Assembly (NCBI GenBank): GCA_025350985.1
Contig: JANXWU010000434.1
Span: 1 to 13,729 of the forward strand
Direction: 5' to 3'
Origin: Spartobacteria bacterium
Lineage (GTDB): Bacteria > Verrucomicrobiota > Verrucomicrobiia > Chthoniobacterales > Chthoniobacteraceae
Length of the DNA: 13,729 nt
The translations under genes were made by a program, and so were the position numbers. Shown here one piece after another: positions 13,644 to 13,729 of the stretch. The notes beneath the pieces were generated by a model that was not told where the DNA came from, made no database searches, and saw nothing but the letters and a program-made list of their open reading frames with translations. Position 1 is the stretch's first letter; the number at the start of each line of letters is the position of its first letter.

Positions 13644-13729
13644 TGTTTCCTGCGCGATACCTATGGCCCGGGCCAATGGGAGGCGGTGGCACAGCGCGCG
13701 CGCCTGGGGTTCTCCGGGTTCGAAGCGAT
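13635..13729 (+). CDS. Fragment of a haem NO-binding (H-NOX-like) protein, both ends missing
   Basis: The plus frame from 13635 reads TIQCFLRDTYGPGQWEAV, then AQRARLGFSGFEA, up to the window edge (31 codons). From memory this closely resembles the N-terminus of proteobacterial H-NOX domain proteins, which usually start MHGL(V/I)NR followed by (T/S)IQCFVRDTYG and later LGFxxFEAML. H-NOX domains bind haem and sense NO or O2. No proper start is present: the preceding bases (TTG CAC GAC...) belong to the PPIase on the other strand. It therefore looks like a piece of a different gene joined here. The identification uses only about 31 residues and was not checked against a database. Confidence 0.5.

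Noticed and set aside
1..13729. CRISPR array, tRNA, rRNA, toxin-antitoxin or phage-defence genes
   Set aside because: No regularly spaced repeats, cloverleaf or rRNA-like sequence, nuclease or toxin-like gene pair was found on either strand.

Overview
The window reads as a piece of a GC-rich bacterial chromosome, most likely from the phylum Verrucomicrobiota. The clues are a lone type II secretion-like pseudopilin, a chitosanase-like GH75 protein with Ser/Pro/Thr-rich linkers, a TraR/DksA-rpmG-rpsR cluster, and several families of interspersed palindromic repeats. Some of these repeats I recall from genomes of this and related phyla; I did not search for them. Gene density is high and most genes are on the minus strand; only glgB and the pseudopilin, apart from a fragment at the right edge, are on the plus strand.

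Left part (1-3980). A spermidine-synthase-like methyltransferase fold (minus) is cut by the left edge. A 341-base gap filled with repeat sequence follows. Then come glgB (glycogen branching enzyme) and a single prepilin-like protein, both plus, closed by a strong bidirectional terminator at 3832-3871.

Middle part (3979-8870, all minus). A small secreted protein with degenerate internal repeats is coupled to xseA (exonuclease VII large subunit). Further upstream, an SDR-family oxidoreductase overlaps a membrane-anchored GH75 chitosanase-like protein by 29 bases. The SDR/GH75 pair lies between two oppositely oriented copies of one roughly 180-base quasi-palindromic repeat (6007-6197 and 8620-8791).

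Right part (8793-13729, minus). A tight cluster encodes a Lys/Ala/Pro-rich TraR/DksA-type protein, ribosomal protein bL33 in its cysteine-poor form, and bS18, ending in a clear intrinsic terminator. Upstream is a tightly packed set: SurA/parvulin-like peptidyl-prolyl isomerase, pdxA (vitamin B6 synthesis), and two ABC-2 permeases joined by ATGA overlaps. No ABC ATPase is present.

The most notable irregularity is the right edge. From about 13635 the plus strand encodes what looks like the N-terminus of an H-NOX (haem NO-binding) protein of proteobacterial type. It runs head to head into a peptidyl-prolyl isomerase that lacks its own start and signal peptide. This looks like a chimeric join, either an assembly artefact or a real rearrangement, within about 10 bases of 13640. 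I see no CRISPR array, tRNA, rRNA, transposase or obvious defence system in the window.
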